Shown piece by piece: positions 61,525 to 64,000 of a stretch of DNA of 64,000 nt. Each line of letters begins with the position of its first letter. Positions within the stretch are counted from its first letter, which is position 1. The stretch is from positions 10,712,563 to 10,776,562 of the forward strand of contig JAQFVV010012418.1 in the NCBI GenBank assembly GCA_028023455.1. Direction: 5' to 3'. The position numbers and the translations under genes are program-made. This DNA comes from Epiperipatus broadwayi. Taxonomy: Eukaryota > Onychophora > Udeonychophora > Euonychophora > Peripatidae. Below the pieces are notes generated by a model, which saw only the letters and a program-made list of their open reading frames with translations, did no database searches and was not told the DNA's origin.

Positions 61525-61985
61525 CATGATTTTTTTTTTCAATACTTCAACATTTTCAGTTATTGTCTACATTTCTTTCTGATAAGAACCAGGATAAATA
61601 CAAATATAATAAAAGTCTAATAATTATTATGTATTTTATTTTTAGTATTTTTGGTTGGATTTCTTTATAAAAAATGACATTTGTGATTTTTTTCTTTTAT
61701 AATACTTTGACATTTTCAATTATTGTCTAGATTTTTTTCTGACAAGAGCCATAATAAATAAAAAACATAATAAAAGCCTAATAATTAATGTGCATTTTAT
61801 TTTAATTTTTCTTTGTACTTTTGGTTTAATTAATTTTATTAAAAAATGATGTTAGCGATATCTTTTTTGTATAATTCAACATTATCAGTTATTTTCTAGA
61901 TTTCTTTCTGACAAGAGCCAGGATAAATAAAAATTTAATAAAAATCTAATAATTAATGTTTTTTTGGTTTAATTTCTTTATATAA
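61525..61985. repeat. Three tandem units of about 165 bp
   Basis: The string TTCTGAYAAGARCCAKRATA occurs at about 61578, 61738 and 61908, with the surrounding sequence also conserved (CAACATTTTCAGTTATTGTC upstream, AATAAAAGTCTAATAATTA downstream). Confidence 0.75.
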
Positions 61986-62284
61986 AAAAGATATTTATTA
62001 GCACTTCTCTGAAAATCCCAGCATACTTTGCAATTACATGGTACATTTTGGGAGCAAAAATTTTTACTGTAGGTTTCCATGTGCAATCTTTTATTTTAAC
62101 ATGTAAATATCTGTTATATATTACATGGTAAGTGTCGTAGAAATATAGTTAATGTATTTTATTCAAATTACTTAAAAATAAAAATCATTTACTGTTTGTT
62201 TGGTATATATTTAAACTAACTATTGTTTTGATTAATGGTGTTATTATTGTAATATCTCAAATAACATTTTATTTTTTATTTTAA

Positions 62285-62531
62285 ATGTCATTGATAAAAG
62301 TTATTGGTGTTGAAAGTCATATTTTTTAAAAAACTTGTTAGTGTTAAATGCCATACATATTTATGAAAGTCACATTTTTTTTGAAACTTATTAATGTTGA
62401 AAGTTGTACATATTTGTGAAAGTTGCATTTTTTTGGAAACTTGTTAATGTTTAAATTTTATTTTAAATGTCATTCTTAAAAGTTGTTAATGTTGAAACTC
62501 ACATTTTTTTGAACCTTGTTAATGTTGAAAG

Positions 62532-62563
<32 letters not shown>

Positions 62564-62600
62564 TTGGAAAATTGTTAATGTTGAAACTTGTAGATATTTG
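62285..62600. repeat. Degenerate short tandem repeat
   Basis: GTTGAAAGTCACATTTTTTT and AACTTGTTAATGTTGAAA recur several times with changes, ending in a short CA then TA run (62532-62561). Confidence 0.7.
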
Positions 62601-62919
62601 AATGCATTTGTTATTGAAAATGATCTACTATTTTTTAGTTATTTTTAGTCCTTTAACATGGAGCATGTATTATACTTACTACACCTGTTCACCTTCATAT
62701 CAACTTCCCAATAACTTTGTAATTCTTGCTAAAATACCATGTACAAGAGCCATCTACACATTGTTCTTTTTGCCAAAAAAAGTCATGTACAAGATCTGTT
62801 TAGATGTTATTTTGGTCAGATCACAAGATTACAAAATTATCAGCAGATTAATATGAATGTGAGCAGGTGCAGTAGGTCTAATACATGCTTCATGTTGCAG
62901 CTTTAATACTAAAGTACCA

Positions 62920-63750
62920 ACATAGCTTATGCTTTACAATAGCAAATTAAGAAAAATTAAAATATATGGTAAATATTTAATAAATTTACTGTTCAAAATA
63001 TAATAAAAAATTAGTTAAAAATTGTCAAAAATGATACCACAAATATAATTAATGTTTAAACTATTCATTTTTTTAACAAATTCATTCTTTGTTTTTGCAC
63101 ACAATATTTTTTGTAAAATAATCCCCAAAACATCTTTCAATAATTACTTTTGGTAATAAAAAAATACATATTTAAAACAAATTTTATTTGTAACACATTT
63201 GGACTATTAAAATTAAGAATTTTTCTTAAAAATATTTAAAATAATTTCTAATGAATATATGAGAGAACGTATAGGATAACAATTATGCTGATTATCTGGG
63301 TTTGAATATAAATAAATATTAGAAATTCTTTTTGATTTCATGCAAGATTTTTTGTTTCATAGAACAACTAACTATTCATTTAAATATTAATAAAATTAAT
63401 GTGTCATTTAAGATATTTTTAGCTAAGGAGTAGAACAAAGAAAAGAAACATAAATCCCACTATTTAAAATTTGATTAGTCTGGCATTCCATTGACTATTT
63501 TCTGTAGGTAAACTTTTGTCTTACAGTGATTTATTAAAAAGCTTATTTTTATGTAAAATTACTTACTAATAGTGTTTGTATTCAATCATTTATAGTTAAA
63601 ATCTGCAAAGCGCATGTGCAACAGCTTAATGCTGTTTAGCTATTACAGTTTATAAAACTTCGTGCTATATAAAATAATTGATTTATTTACTAATAGATAG
63701 CAATAATATATTTTAATACAAAAGTAAAAATATGGAAGTTATGTTTTAAG

Positions 63751-63784
<34 letters not shown>

Positions 63785-64000
63785 CGATATTTATATATAT
63801 ATATATGAAGATTTTCATGGGTTGTATATATAAAAGAGATATTTTGTGGGTTCATCGTGTTAAAAAATTTAAATATTAATATACCAATGTTTTGACTTGA
63901 TCACACAAGTCATCCACTGGATGATAAAATGTAAAATGACAGTTGTGGAGGCACTACAATCATTGATTTGAAAAAAAAAACATTAAAGTTTCACCAACAG
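62920..64000. other. Unannotated AT-rich sequence and (TA)n
   Basis: No gene is seen. Two TA tracts at 63752-63805 flank TTGCGATATT, in a context like the other TA-tract junctions, so another TA-flanked element may begin here and run out of the window. Confidence 0.4.

Larger units (their letters stand above)
61384..62919. mobile_element. Terminal-inverted-repeat element with internal tandem repeats
   Basis: TGGTAATTTAGTATTAAAGC... (61384-61408) and its complement (62895-62919) match at 24 of 25 positions and bound 1.5 kb. Inside are three units of about 160-170 bp (61525-61985) and a second array of shorter units (62285-62600). The flanks ATATAG and ACATAG might be a 6-bp target duplication with one change. 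There is no transposase; a non-autonomous DNA transposon is likely. The frame at 62602-62856 is unrecognised. Confidence 0.6.

Overview
This is a strongly AT-rich, gene-poor stretch of a eukaryotic, probably invertebrate, genome. It contains no rRNA, tRNA or CRISPR, no bacterial-type genes and no convincing host gene. Every coding segment I recognise belongs to a transposable element: an RTE-type LINE, Penelope-like elements (PLEs) carrying a GIY-YIG domain, a Merlin DNA transposon, and the gag/protease remains of an LTR-type element. The species cannot be named from the sequence.

The most interesting content is RNA-based. Two multi-copy arrays (25403-26507, unit about 421 bp; 40157-41506, unit about 399 bp) are made of non-coding units, tandem in one direction and then inverted. 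Each unit carries a complete type I hammerhead ribozyme of 56-60 nt. Both families have the conserved core, a two-part stem I, and an unusual stem III that is a self-complementary palindrome with no loop (ACCGGU and AUCAUGAU). The layout matches the animal 'retrozyme' class. The window also holds a PLE cluster with the same inverted-plus-tandem arrangement (43239-49958). Its 3' region has a degenerate hammerhead-like fold, again with a palindromic stem III (AGUACU). Further relics lie at 4502-4558 and in a fold-back at 10455-11350. The PLE is a plausible source of mobilisation for the retrozymes, but that is inference.

The second pattern is a mosaic of non-coding insertions joined through (TA)n tracts. 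They begin TGTNNC and end in ACA, which is LTR-like, and run from 1.6 to 6.9 kb. Four copies of one family (G1 11833-16074 minus; G2 30381-35284; G3 35333-39518; G4 53184-55640, truncated) share a CCAAT box and TATA box about 0.85-1 kb inside the 5' end. They look like very long solo LTRs. Related elements H (28169-30365) and I (41598-43217) carry a leader ending in a near-identical splice-donor context. Elements K (336-7256) and L (22590-25307) are shown to be insertions because they split two copies of the same repeat (R) at different points.

Layout: 1-7895, repeat R split by K; 7896-11832, element M and a fold-back; 11833-16074, G1; 16085-21153, minus-strand gag/protease remnant split by an RTE LINE (16605-19914); 21864-26700, second R copy split by L and retrozyme array 1; 28169-39518, H, G2 and G3 in a row; 40157-43217, retrozyme array 2 and element I; 43239-49958, PLE cluster with a Merlin insertion flanked by an exact 8-bp duplication; 53184-57296, G4 broken by a pogo/Tigger-like MITE and a second LINE; 57608-57915, PLE fragment and palindrome; 61384-62919, a terminal-inverted-repeat element with internal tandem repeats.
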